A DNA stretch of 51,246 nt from Acidobacteriota bacterium (GCA_016929335.1 JAFGIY010000040.1:1-51246); one strand, 5' to 3'. Shown: positions 17,151 through 25,233, numbered from the stretch's first letter. A program made the numbers and translations. Notes: a model not told the origin generated them from the letters alone.

Positions 17151-17611
17151 GATTGCAAGATACAGGATACGCGACTTATCCTCAAGCGATTGTTGAATTT
17201 CTCCGGACATAGGCTCATTCCCCGGTTCTTGGCCGGAATGTCGATATCGAAATACGTATCGGCTTTCCCGCCTCATTCGAGGGATCCGGCTGGAAATGCC
17301 GACTCAAATGTAAAGTTTATATTAACTGTTGTTTTTCTGAAACAACAGGCAACGGCCGAAGTATTTATAATTAAATGCAACCCTGCGCATCTACATAACC
17401 GGGGGGGAGCGGCAGTTGAACAAGAGCTCCCCCCCGGTGACATAGGGTCGTTTGTCGATAGTACGGCGTCTATAATCTTTGCCTCCGCGGCCAATTTTCT
17501 ATGTTTAATTTCCAACGATCCACTGCCGGTCTCCGACTGCCTACTGCCTCCATGCTTCCCAACAATCAGTTGAGACGAGGGAGGGCTTCTTGTATCCTGC
17601 ATCCATAGCAT
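17151..17611. other. Divergent intergenic region with two perfect hairpins
   Basis: These 461 bases separate the minus-strand lipoprotein gene from recG. I see no convincing gene. Two strong inverted repeats lie in the middle: CTGTTGTTT/AAACAACAG (17326-17348, 9 base pairs, 5-base loop) and a 13-base-pair GC-rich stem (17398-17410 with 17426-17438, 15-base loop). Neither is followed by a clear T-run on either strand. The AT-rich stretch between them (TATTTATAATTAAAT, about 17360-17378) could hold a promoter. A structured 5' UTR or small RNA is possible. Confidence 0.55.
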
Positions 17612-19771
17612 ATGCAAATAGCAAAGCCGAACAGCCATCGCAGCATGGATGATGCCGTGCAGTTTATCAAAGGAATTGGGCCCAGGCGGTCTGAAATGCT
17701 GGCTGCCCATGGCATCCGTAGAATTGCGGATTTGCTTGACTGCATCCCTTTCCGATATGAAGACCGCACGCAGTTTCGCTCGATTCAATCTCTGCGGGAA
17801 GGAGAATGGGTCTTGGTTCGCGGCGACGTTCGCAATGTCGGCGGATTTGACACGCGCCGAAGAGGATTCTCCATTTTTGAGCTGCTGGTGAGCGACGGCA
17901 AAGGGAGTATTCGCGTAAAATTTTTCAATCAACCTTACTTGCGCCGCCTCTATCAGACCGGCTGCAGACTGATTCTCTACGGGCAGGTAAAAAAGGATCC
18001 CTATTCACACGGTTCTCCGGCAATAATAAATCCTGAGTGTGAAATTCTTGAAGAAGAACAGGCAGGGCAGTCGGTTCATTCGGGGCGCGTCGTCCCGATC
18101 TACCGCAGATTGGGAGACCTTCGCACTCGCACCCTGCGGCAGATTCTGTATTCGCTCATCTCCAGCCTGCCGTCCGACATCCCGGATGCCATCCCTTCCT
18201 ATCTTGCCAGGCAACTGCGTCTTCTAGCCAAGCCGAAAGCAATCCAGCAACTGCATTTTCCCATACTGAAAGGCACTTCTCCTGCGGATCGCGAGAAGGA
18301 ATTAAGCCTGCTGAATTCCGGAACTTCATCGGCCCATAAGCGATTCATATTCGAAGAGCTGTTCCAGCTCCAGGTGGCGATCCGCATGGTTCGCGAACAG
18401 CGGGTGCGGCATCTGAAAGGACGAACGTTTCAGTTGGGAGATAAAGTCCGTCTGGCGATAAAAAAGATCCTGCCCTTCCATCCTACGGAAGCTCAGAAGC
18501 AAGCTCTGAAGGAAATCGCCGAAGATATCTGTTCCGCACACCCCATGAGTCGCCTGCTTCAGGGCGACGTGGGATCCGGGAAGACGATCGTGGCGGCGCA
18601 GGCGGCCATCATCGCGGTGGAGAACGGCGCCCAGGTTGCCATAATGGCGCCCACGGAAATTCTGGCGGAACAGCACTATTTTTACTTTCGCCGCCTGCTG
18701 GCCCCGGTGGAATATCGGATCGACCTGCTCAAAGGCAGCCTGACGGCGAAAGAAAAGCGGCAGGCGCAGGAAAGGCTTCGCAGCGGGGAGACGCAGATCG
18801 CTATCGGTACGCATGCACTGGTGCAGGAGGGTGTGGAGTTTAAGAACCTCTCGCTTGTTGTGGTCGATGAGCAGCACCGCTTTGGCGTTGCCCAGCGCAA
18901 TATCCTCAAAGAGAAGGGCCATCATCCGGACATGCTGGTCATGACCGCGACTCCGATCCCGCGTTCGCTGGCACTGACGTTGTATGGAGATCTGGAAGTC
19001 TCAATCATCAACCAGCTGCCTCCCGGACGCAAGCCCATCGGGACCTCGTGGTTTGAAGAAAAGGATCGCTCAAAAGCCTTTGATGCCATCCGCCGGACAG
19101 TTGTTGAGGGACATCAGGTTTACATTGTTTATCCTCTGGTGGAAGAATCTGAAAAAAGCGATCTGCGCGCTGCTACGGAGATGGCCATGCATCTGCAGTC
19201 GGATGTGTTTCCCAACCTGCGGATCGGGTTGCTCCATGGCCGCATGAAAAGCGCCGAAAAAGAAGAAACGATGCTGAACTTCGCATCCGGAGCGATTCAG
19301 ATCCTGGTTTCGACAACCGTAATCGAGGTGGGCGTTGATGTGGCCAACGCGAGTCTCATGATCATTGAACATGCCGAACGCTTCGGCCTTGCTCAGTTGC
19401 ATCAGTTACGGGGTAGAGTAGGGCGCGGCACTGCCCAATCGCGATGTATATTGTTGGGAGATGTCCGCAACAGCCCGGAAGCGCGCCGCCGGCTGGAGAT
19501 CATGTGCGAGACCAACGACGGATTCCGAATTGCCGAAGTTGATCTGGAATTGCGCGGACCGGGAGAAATGATAGGCACGCGCCAGTCGGGCATCCCGGCA
19601 TTTCGATATGCCAACCTGGTTCGCGACAAACGGGCCCTTGATATTGCCCGCGTGGAAGCGGACCGATTCCTTCGAATCCTGCGCACACGTCCGGATGACG
19701 AATGCCGCCGGATTGAACTTTACATCCGGAAACAATGGGAAGAACATTTCGGACTGGCGCTCACAGGCTAA
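17612..19771 (+). CDS. recG: ATP-dependent DNA helicase RecG
   Basis: This 719-residue protein processes stalled replication forks and branched DNA. The N-terminal wedge/OB domain includes FIKGIGPRRSEMLAAHGI and a beta-barrel around SIRVKFFNQPYL. The helicase core shows Walker A LLQGDVGSGKT, APTEILAEQHYFYFRR, the DEQH box (VVVDEQHRFGVAQR), MTATPIPRSLALTLYGDLEV, GLLHGRMKSAEKE, VSTTVIEVGVDVANASLM and the QLRGRVGRG motif VI. The C-terminal region GEMIGTRQSGIPAFRYANLV is also conserved. ATG 17612 adds 11 residues before the alternative ATG 17645; neither has a strong ribosome binding site. Confidence 0.96.
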   Translation: MQIAKPNSHRSMDDAVQFIKGIGPRRSEMLAAHGIRRIADLLDCIPFRYEDRTQFRSIQSLREGEWVLVRGDVRNVGGFDTRRRGFSIFELLVSDGKGSIRVKFFNQPYLRRLYQTGCRLILYGQVKKDPYSHGSPAIINPECEILEEEQAGQSVHSGRVVPIYRRLGDLRTRTLRQILYSLISSLPSDIPDAIPSYLARQLRLLAKPKAIQQLHFPILKGTSPADREKELSLLNSGTSSAHKRFIFEELFQLQVAIRMVREQRVRHLKGRTFQLGDKVRLAIKKILPFHPTEAQKQALKEIAEDICSAHPMSRLLQGDVGSGKTIVAAQAAIIAVENGAQVAIMAPTEILAEQHYFYFRRLLAPVEYRIDLLKGSLTAKEKRQAQERLRSGETQIAIGTHALVQEGVEFKNLSLVVVDEQHRFGVAQRNILKEKGHHPDMLVMTATPIPRSLALTLYGDLEVSIINQLPPGRKPIGTSWFEEKDRSKAFDAIRRTVVEGHQVYIVYPLVEESEKSDLRAATEMAMHLQSDVFPNLRIGLLHGRMKSAEKEETMLNFASGAIQILVSTTVIEVGVDVANASLMIIEHAERFGLAQLHQLRGRVGRGTAQSRCILLGDVRNSPEARRRLEIMCETNDGFRIAEVDLELRGPGEMIGTRQSGIPAFRYANLVRDKRALDIARVEADRFLRILRTRPDDECRRIELYIRKQWEEHFGLALTG

Positions 19772-19774
19772 TCG

Positions 19775-19831
19775 GATTTACGATTGACGATTTACGATTG
19801 AAAACCTCCCGGTTGATCAATCGTCAATTGA
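19775..19831. repeat. Heptad inverted-repeat cassette, ATTTACG/ATTGACG word
   Basis: The left arm 19775-19801 is four alternating ATTTACG and ATTGACG words; the right arm 19813-19831 is shorter (GATCAATCGTCAATTGA). The arms are unequal, as if one has been trimmed. It fills the recG-rsmD gap just before the GAGGTGATATG start region. Confidence 0.82.
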
Positions 19832-19837
19832 GGTGAT

Positions 19838-20389
19838 ATGCGAGTAATAGCCGGTAAATACAGGGGAAGGCGGCTCAAAGGTCCTGATGGGATGGATGTT
19901 CGTCCTACGGGGGATCGTTTGAAGGAGACTCTGTTCAACATTCTCGGGCCGGGCATCGCGGATGCCGTAATGCTGGATGTCTTCGGAGGTGCGGGCGCGA
20001 TCGGGATTGAAGCGTTGAGCCGGGGTGCGAACGAAGCAGTGTTCATCGAAAATTCAGATGCCGGCTGCCGGCTGATACGGCATAATCTCGAACTGTGCGG
20101 AATTAAAGCCGGATACCGGATCATTCAGCAGGATGTATTCTCAGCCCTGCGATTACTGGCTCGACAGGAATTCAAGGCCAACATCATATTCTTCGATCCT
20201 CCATATGATTGGAAACCCTATCGCGATCTTCTGGAGATCACATTTTCGCGAGGCCTATTGGCTCAGCCGTCACGCGTAGTAATCGAACACCAACGCAGAG
20301 CGATCCTTCCGGAAACAGGCAAAGGCTATAGCCGAGCCCGCCTTCTTCGGCAGGGAGATCACTGCCTCAGCTTCTACCAGGAAGAATGA
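19838..20389 (+). CDS. rsmD: 16S rRNA (guanine(966)-N(2))-methyltransferase RsmD
   Basis: This 183-residue Rossmann methyltransferase has MRVIAGKYRGRRLKGPDG, the RPTGDRLKETLFNILG segment, the SAM motif DVFGGAGAIGIEALSRGA and the catalytic FFDPPYDW (DPPY for N2-guanine methylation). It methylates G966 in 16S rRNA. GAGGTGAT precedes ATG 19838. It is convergent with the sigma-factor gene, 26 bases apart. In many genomes rsmD is next to coaD, as nearly here, with two genes between. Confidence 0.93.
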   Translation: MRVIAGKYRGRRLKGPDGMDVRPTGDRLKETLFNILGPGIADAVMLDVFGGAGAIGIEALSRGANEAVFIENSDAGCRLIRHNLELCGIKAGYRIIQQDVFSALRLLARQEFKANIIFFDPPYDWKPYRDLLEITFSRGLLAQPSRVVIEHQRRAILPETGKGYSRARLLRQGDHCLSFYQEE

Positions 20390-20415
20390 AGCTGCGAATT
20401 TCACGAATTACTGCG

Positions 20416-21006
20416 CTATCGCCGCTTCTCCGATGCAAGCCGCAAATAACGGCGGAGGCTGCGGAGCCCTTGCTTGCTCCGATGCCGCAGGGTGGAGTAT
20501 GCGATCCCATGGTTCATCCCGATGTCCCGTATGGAAGATCCCTGGGATTCCATGATTGTAAGTCGCAGTGCCTCAAGCTGTTTCTGCGGGATGTGAGTCA
20601 ATCCTTCCTGCAGGCGGCAGAGCAATTGTTCTCTCTCCGTTAATCGTTCCTGTTCCTCCAGATAGTCGTGCGGATTGGGGAGTCCGGCGGGCAAGAAGGT
20701 ATGGTCCATAACCGGAATGTGTTTGCGGCGCTCCCGTTTCCTGGCATTGTAAAGCTCGAGTGCCGCGTTGGAAATTGCGCGTCCCAGATACATCCGAACA
20801 TGATCTGCGGAATAGAAAGGCACGTTACGGTCCAGCATCCGGCGCACAGCCTCCTGGACGACATCTTCGGCGTCAGCCTCATTTCTCAGAATTGCCGCAA
20901 TATATCTCCGCCATCTGTCGTTATTGTGATCCAGAATCAATCCCAGAACTTCACGCAGATTCTCAATGGCTTCTGTCTCTTTGGTATGCATGTTTTTTTT
21001 GCTCAA
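20416..21006 (-). CDS. Sigma-70 family (ECF-like) RNA polymerase sigma factor
   Basis: This 196-residue protein has a region-2-like part (LRNEADAEDVVQEAVRRMLD, then AISNAALELYNARKRERRK) and a region-4-like helix-turn-helix (LTHIPQKQLEALRLTIMESQ and SIRDIGMNHGIAYSTLRHRS). The arrangement of a short linker and a DAEDVVQEA helix is typical of ECF sigma factors. No anti-sigma factor gene adjoins it. The frame opens at TTG 21006; ATG 20991 is equally possible, and neither has a clear ribosome binding site. It is divergent from the small gene at 21098. Target genes are unknown. Confidence 0.82.
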   Translation of the reverse strand: MSKKNMHTKETEAIENLREVLGLILDHNNDRWRRYIAAILRNEADAEDVVQEAVRRMLDRNVPFYSADHVRMYLGRAISNAALELYNARKRERRKHIPVMDHTFLPAGLPNPHDYLEEQERLTEREQLLCRLQEGLTHIPQKQLEALRLTIMESQGSSIRDIGMNHGIAYSTLRHRSKQGLRSLRRYLRLASEKRR

Positions 21007-21097
21007 AAAAGCCTGACATCGTTAGTAAGTAGACAGCCTTGGGACACCTCTATTGTTTCGTCCGGAGGCTTTCTATTTCACAAAACTGCGAGGGTTC

Positions 21098-21409
21098 GTG
21101 ATCCAAGACCGACTTGCGGCAAAGGTTCATGGAGAACTGGTGCTTGCCCTGGAATCGGCAAGAATGCGGCTTTCAGTAGCCATAGCTGTGGAAACCAAAT
21201 CCACACCTCAGGATCGCCGGCGATATTACCTGGACACCACAGAGCAGGTGTGTCGGTTTATTCGAAGATTACGCAAAGCGGATGGCACTTCATCGGCGGA
21301 GGCCCGGGGATGGATAAACGCTCTGGACAGCCTCGGTCGCATCCCGATTCAGGCCCGGGCATTGCGGCTCTGCCAGGCATTGCAGGAGATAATGAAAGAG
21401 CTTGAGTGA
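21098..21409 (+). CDS. Hypothetical small helical protein
   Basis: From GTG 21098 (GAGGG upstream) the protein is 103 residues; an upstream TTG at 21053 would add 15. It is predicted helical and basic (KVHGELVLALESARMRLSV, RRRYYLDTTEQVCRFIRRLR, ARALRLCQALQEIMKELE) without signal peptide or membrane segment. I do not recognise the family. It lies divergent to the sigma factor and 62 bases before coaD, and the coaD promoter candidate lies just after its end, so it is probably a separate unit. Confidence 0.5.
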   Translation: MIQDRLAAKVHGELVLALESARMRLSVAIAVETKSTPQDRRRYYLDTTEQVCRFIRRLRKADGTSSAEARGWINALDSLGRIPIQARALRLCQALQEIMKELE

Positions 21410-21412
21410 AGC

Positions 21413-21442
21413 TTGCATTTTCGATGAGCTTGCACCTATAAT
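21413..21442 (+). promoter_or_regulatory. Candidate sigma-70 promoter for coaD
   Basis: TTGCAT (21413-21418) and TATAAT (21437-21442) are separated by 18 bases. The -10 is a perfect consensus and the -35 matches four of six. Transcription would start near 21449, about 23 bases before the coaD start codon. It lies right after the hypothetical gene's stop codon. Confidence 0.6.
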
Positions 21443-21471
21443 CCCGCTGTACCTTGCAGGAAGAATGAACA

Positions 21472-21963
21472 TTGCCCAGGAATATTCGAGCTGTATACCC
21501 CGGATCTTTTGACCCTGTGACCAATGGTCACATCGATCTCATTCAGCGGTGCGCCAATATCTTCGACGAGGTCGTCGTAGCAATCCTGCAGAATGCGGAA
21601 AAAAATCCTCTATTTTCTGTCGAGGAACGAGCCTCGATGCTGGAAGAGGTGACCTCCCACCTCGCGAACGTTACTGTCGCTTCCTTCGATGGATTGCTTG
21701 TGGACTTTGTCGAGCGAATGCAGGCTTCCGTAATCATCCGCGGCATCCGGGCGGTATCCGATTACGAATACGAGCTTCAGATGGCTTTGATGAACCGCCG
21801 CCTCAGCAACAAGGTGGAGACCGTTTTTATGCTGCCCGCGGAAGCCTATTCATTCCTCAGCTCTAAACTTGTCAAAGAAGTTGCGGAGCTTGGGGGCTCT
21901 ATCAGTAGTTTTGTGCCTGCAGGAATCGAGAAGCGGCTCTGCAGCAAATTTGGAACCAAATAG
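21472..21963 (+). CDS. coaD: Phosphopantetheine adenylyltransferase
   Basis: This 163-residue enzyme makes dephospho-CoA from 4'-phosphopantetheine and ATP. The nucleotidyltransferase motif is AVYPGSFDPVTNGHIDLIQR (TxGH type, here TNGH), with VIIRGIRAVSDYEYELQMAL, NRRLSNKVETVFMLPA and the ISS-like SFLSSKLVKEVAELGG. It is full length. The start is TTG 21472 after AGGAAG, as no ATG fits before the active-site motif. Confidence 0.95.
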   Translation: MPRNIRAVYPGSFDPVTNGHIDLIQRCANIFDEVVVAILQNAEKNPLFSVEERASMLEEVTSHLANVTVASFDGLLVDFVERMQASVIIRGIRAVSDYEYELQMALMNRRLSNKVETVFMLPAEAYSFLSSKLVKEVAELGGSISSFVPAGIEKRLCSKFGTK

Positions 21964-22022
21964 ATCCTGGGCACGTGTACTTAATTTGAACTTATCTCCT
22001 GATTGCAGCTGAGGTGATCTGC

Positions 22023-23363
22023 TTGACACATAGTCCACCGCGCTCCCCCGCTCCGAAAGACGGCAATCGAAATGCACGCAAGTGGATTGCGGTCGGCAAT
22101 TTCCTCGGCCGTTATCGGCGTATCCTGCTGGCGCCTCTGGTGCTGATCCTCGCCATATTCGGCATGATTTCCTATCGGTCGACCTATCAAACGCGGAGGA
22201 ATCAGGCTGCGGCTGCGGCCGCTGCAAAGATGCAGATACCTTTCAAACCATTCATGCCGGAGTTCAAGGAAATAACGGGCAGCTTCCAGAGAAATCAGAC
22301 AGTCACAGAAGTGCTGCTGCAGCAGGGTTTGCCCCTCTCCTTGATCCACCAGATCATCGACTGCACTCTCCCGGTGTACGACCTGGCAAAGGTCAAAGCA
22401 GAACAGCTGTACTGGCTGTATTTTACAGAGGACGGCAAATTCAGGGATTTTCGATACCATGTGGATGATGAACGCTATCTTACTGTATATCATGATGTAG
22501 CAAACGACCAGTTGGTTCCTGTCCTCAAGAATTTCCAGTTTGAGACACGGGTGGTCCCGGTTTCGGCTGCCATCGAATCGTCTCTTTTTGCTTCCGTGAT
22601 GGATGCCGGCGAAAAGGATCAGCTGGCGCTGGACCTGGCGGATATCTTCGGATCCGATATCGACTTCTATACGGACATACAGAAAGGTGATTCATTCCGC
22701 GTGTTGGTAGAAAAGAAATATCTGGATAACCGGTTTTCAAAGTACGGCGTGATTCTGGCGGCTGCCTTCACGAATGAGCAGAAAGAGTTTGTAGGGATCC
22801 GCTTTGAAGATGAGAATGGCAAGCCTGCCTATTATGCGCCTGACGGCAAGGCTCTGAAGAAATCTTTTCTGAAATCCCCTCTCAAATACGGACGCATCAC
22901 ATCGGGATTTTCCATGGCCAGAAGGCATCCGATACTTAAAATAGTCCGGCCGCACCTTGGAGTCGATTATGCGGCGCCTGTAGGTACACCGGTTCAGTCT
23001 GTTGGAGCCGGCAAGGTCATCAGAGCGGGTCGGAATGGAGGTGCCGGCAAAATGGTGACGATACGCCACTCGGGCGGATACGAGACCAGCTACCTCCATC
23101 TTTCTCGCATCGCCGTAAAAACAGGCGCTCATGTAGGGCAGGGGGACGTCATCGGCTATGTGGGATCCACCGGGCTTTCAACCGGTCCGCATCTGGATTT
23201 CAGAATTCGTCATCACGGCAAAGCGATCAATCCGTCAAAGGTAATTTTCCCGCCGAATCCTCCGGTTTCACCGTCAAAATTTGATCGCTTCGCCGCCGTA
23301 AGAAATAAACTGATTGACGATTTGCGATTGATGATTGACGATTCTAAGCAAGCGCTCCGTTAG
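22023..23363 (+). CDS. M23 family (LytM-like) metallopeptidase, membrane-anchored
   Basis: From TTG 22023 (AGGTGATC upstream) the protein has 446 residues; a GTG at 22014 would add three. Residues 30-50 form one transmembrane helix (ILLAPLVLILAIFGMISY). A linker and an OapA/CsgA-like middle domain follow (EITGSFQRNQTVTEVLLQQG). The LytM domain begins near residue 290: ITSGFSMARRHPILKIVRPH, HLGVDYAAPVGTPVQSVGAG, YLHLSRIAV, GYVGSTGLSTGPHLDFRI. Zn ligands H...D are present, but the usual HLH near the end is HLD. Such proteins cut peptidoglycan cross-links. The last residues (LIDDLRLMIDD) are encoded by a heptad repeat arm that runs through the 3' end of the gene. Confidence 0.88.
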   Translation: MTHSPPRSPAPKDGNRNARKWIAVGNFLGRYRRILLAPLVLILAIFGMISYRSTYQTRRNQAAAAAAAKMQIPFKPFMPEFKEITGSFQRNQTVTEVLLQQGLPLSLIHQIIDCTLPVYDLAKVKAEQLYWLYFTEDGKFRDFRYHVDDERYLTVYHDVANDQLVPVLKNFQFETRVVPVSAAIESSLFASVMDAGEKDQLALDLADIFGSDIDFYTDIQKGDSFRVLVEKKYLDNRFSKYGVILAAAFTNEQKEFVGIRFEDENGKPAYYAPDGKALKKSFLKSPLKYGRITSGFSMARRHPILKIVRPHLGVDYAAPVGTPVQSVGAGKVIRAGRNGGAGKMVTIRHSGGYETSYLHLSRIAVKTGAHVGQGDVIGYVGSTGLSTGPHLDFRIRHHGKAINPSKVIFPPNPPVSPSKFDRFAAVRNKLIDDLRLMIDDSKQALR

Positions 23364-23449
23364 TTATTGCTGCCGCCATTCAACGTAAGGGAGCGCCATT
23401 CCTGCATTTCTTTTTAATTCGTCATTCGTAATTCGTCATTTGTAATTCC
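23310..23449. repeat. Hybrid heptad cassette; left arm inside coding sequence
   Basis: The left arm 23310-23343 (ATTGACG, ATTTGCG, ATTGATG, ATTGACG, ATT) lies inside the last codons of the M23 gene. The right arm 23415-23449 (ATTCGTC, ATTCGTA, ATTCGTC, ATTTGTA, ATTCCG) belongs to the other word family, so pairing is only partial. The 70-base middle is unique sequence. Confidence 0.7.
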
Positions 23450-23463
23450 GATCAGGGGGTGCG

Positions 23464-24018
23464 ATGACAAAACGGACAGCTATTGGATCTTTCGGGACGC
23501 TGGCAACAATTATATTGTGTGCAGCCTTTTCTCAGGCTGCGGATCTGACCTTTTTCGTTGGAGGCGTCAATCCCGGATCGGTCGATTATGAGGATATAAA
23601 GACGTCTCTCGATACAAGTCCCATTTTCGGATTCCGGCTTGGTACGAGCATCGTTCCATTCTTCGGACTGGAGCACACCCTGGCTTTCAGTTCCGATTAT
23701 CTGTTCCCGCGCAATGTATCGGCGATCAAGGAGGCAAAAGGATTCGTCTACAACAGCAATCTGATCTTCAATATACCCGCAGGTAAAGTCGTTCCTTACC
23801 TGACTGCGGGCGCAGGTCTGGTGCATCAATACGGGGACAACGACATGCCGGTCGGGACCAGGTTTGCCTTCAATTATGGCGGAGGACTTAAATTTCCCCG
23901 CCTGGCGGGACCGCTGGGCCTGCGGTTTGATATGCGTGGCTACCGGGTCGGCAGTATATCCAACAAGCTGAACATACTTGAGGTTTCCGGCGGAGTTCTG
24001 CTTTCCTTCGGAAATTGA
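23464..24018 (+). CDS. Small outer-membrane beta-barrel protein
   Basis: This 184-residue protein has a signal peptide (LATIILCAAFSQAADL, cleavage after AxA near residue 26) and alternating beta-strands ending in an aromatic-rich or glycine-rich pattern: FGFRLGTSIVPFFGLEHTLA, VVPYLTAGAGLVHQYG, RFAFNYGGGLKFP, LRFDMRGYRVG, EVSGGVLLSFGN. This is the OmpA/OmpW-like eight-stranded barrel pattern (about 160 mature residues). GGGGGTGCG precedes ATG 23464. It indicates an outer membrane. No specific substrate can be inferred. Confidence 0.78.
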   Translation: MTKRTAIGSFGTLATIILCAAFSQAADLTFFVGGVNPGSVDYEDIKTSLDTSPIFGFRLGTSIVPFFGLEHTLAFSSDYLFPRNVSAIKEAKGFVYNSNLIFNIPAGKVVPYLTAGAGLVHQYGDNDMPVGTRFAFNYGGGLKFPRLAGPLGLRFDMRGYRVGSISNKLNILEVSGGVLLSFGN

Positions 24019-24022
24019 TCGG

Positions 24023-24043
24023 TTCGAGATCCGGAATCTCGAA
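24023..24043. repeat. Minimal inverted repeat with ATTCGAG-type word
   Basis: TTCGAGAT (24023-24030) and ATCTCGAA (24036-24043) pair over a five-base loop. The word is that of the ATTCGAG cassettes reduced to one unit per arm. It lies between the beta-barrel gene and the lipid kinase gene. Confidence 0.6.
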
Positions 24044-24049
24044 TTCCTG

Positions 24050-24925
24050 ATGAAGCTCTCAATTATAGCAAACCCGGTAGCGGGTGGAGGCCGTGCTTAC
24101 AAATCAATCCGGCGCCATGTGCAGCAATGGCCTCATCCGGATTGGAAAGTCGAGATCCTGACCACGCGCGGCCCGAACGACGCGGGATCCCTTGCCAACA
24201 ATTTGCTTCAGAATCCCCCGGATCTCCTTGCAGTCTGCGGCGGGGACGGAACCGTGAATGAAATAGCCACGCAAGTCCCTCACCCGCCCTTCCCCGTGGC
24301 GATTCTACCTGCAGGAACTGCAAATGTCCTGGCAAGAGAGATAGGCCTGCCCTTGAATCCGAGAAGTGCGCTGGAAATCGCCTTAAGACGTACGACGAAG
24401 AGAATGGATCTGGGGGTGCTCGGCGGCGCCGCTGCGCGGCGGTTTCTCTTCGTCGCCGGGATCGGATTTGATGCCTATGTGGTTTCCCGGGTGCGTTCAG
24501 GCTTCAAAAAAAAGCTGGGGATGGCCGCCTATGCGCTCGCGATCCTGGAATGTCTGCAACGCTACTCCTTCCCGGAGTTCCAGGTGGATATCAGCGGCCG
24601 GAATTTCTCGGCAACCAGCTGCCTTGCATGCAATGCAAAACGTTATGGCGGCGGGCTGCTTTTCTGCCCTAATGCGGATATGGGCGATGGACTGCTGGAT
24701 GTGCTCATTCTGGAGAAACAAAGCCGGTTTCAATTGGCACGCTTCCTTTTCCTGGCATGGTGCGGCAAGCCTGAAACCCACGCATGGATTCATCGCCTGC
24801 GGTCCAGCGAATTCACATTAAATGGGCCGGACAGCGTTTTGGTTCAGGTCGACGGGGAGCTTGCCGGAACTCTGCCTCAGAAAATTGGTCTCACAAACTC
24901 CGCCTTCCCCCTGGTGATTCCGTAA
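24050..24925 (+). CDS. Diacylglycerol/lipid kinase family protein
   Basis: This 291-residue protein has the DAGK catalytic domain: MKLSIIANPVAGGGRA, LAVCGGDGTVNEIATQV (GGDGT nucleotide loop), VAILPAGTANVLAREIGLPL, then the C-terminal beta domain with CLACNAKRYGGGLLFCPNAD and MGDGLLDVLIL. It phosphorylates a lipid such as diacylglycerol, sphingoid base or undecaprenol; the substrate cannot be told from sequence. The frame is open further upstream, but ATG 24050 begins the conserved core directly. It may be cotranscribed with the barrel gene, 31 bases upstream. Confidence 0.9.
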   Translation: MKLSIIANPVAGGGRAYKSIRRHVQQWPHPDWKVEILTTRGPNDAGSLANNLLQNPPDLLAVCGGDGTVNEIATQVPHPPFPVAILPAGTANVLAREIGLPLNPRSALEIALRRTTKRMDLGVLGGAAARRFLFVAGIGFDAYVVSRVRSGFKKKLGMAAYALAILECLQRYSFPEFQVDISGRNFSATSCLACNAKRYGGGLLFCPNADMGDGLLDVLILEKQSRFQLARFLFLAWCGKPETHAWIHRLRSSEFTLNGPDSVLVQVDGELAGTLPQKIGLTNSAFPLVIP

Positions 24926-25233
24926 CGTCTCCTCCCAACAGAAATTCAACCGTTGGAGTACGCCAGGCTTGCAGGTACTTCAGTGCGTCGCCGTTAATCA
25001 GGCAAGTGCACGAAGGCGGCAGAGAAGCTGCCGCACTCCAGATCGGGACATAAAAACATCGCGACTTCTCCGCGACTCGGAGACGCTATCAATGATATGC
25101 TGTGTCCGGCATCTCATTCCGCTCATTCCGGATGGAAATGTGTTATCGTGAAGCAATAATTTTGGAGGACAGGGGATCTGAAGATCGGCATTCAAAGTAA
25201 TTTTGAATGCCGAATCTCGAATCTCGCATTGCC
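24926..25233. other. Intergenic region upstream of der with an 11-base-pair hairpin
   Basis: These 308 bases have no convincing gene. A perfect stem CGGCATTCAAA (25186-25196) / TTTGAATGCCG (25202-25212) with a five-base loop is followed by ATCTCGA-type heptads up to 25227, so it resembles a mixed cassette placed right before the der start. GGAGG at about 25164 would be too far from ATG 25234. Confidence 0.55.

Noticed and set aside
16686..17573. 295-codon plus-strand frame opposite the lipoprotein gene
   Set aside because: It runs antisense to the lipoprotein gene and across the two hairpins, and its composition (many Arg, Pro, Cys, His) is that of a shadow frame.
438..25233. Heptad cassettes as CRISPR arrays
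   Set aside because: The units are 7 bases, directly adjacent without spacers, mirrored around a loop, and no cas genes are in the window.
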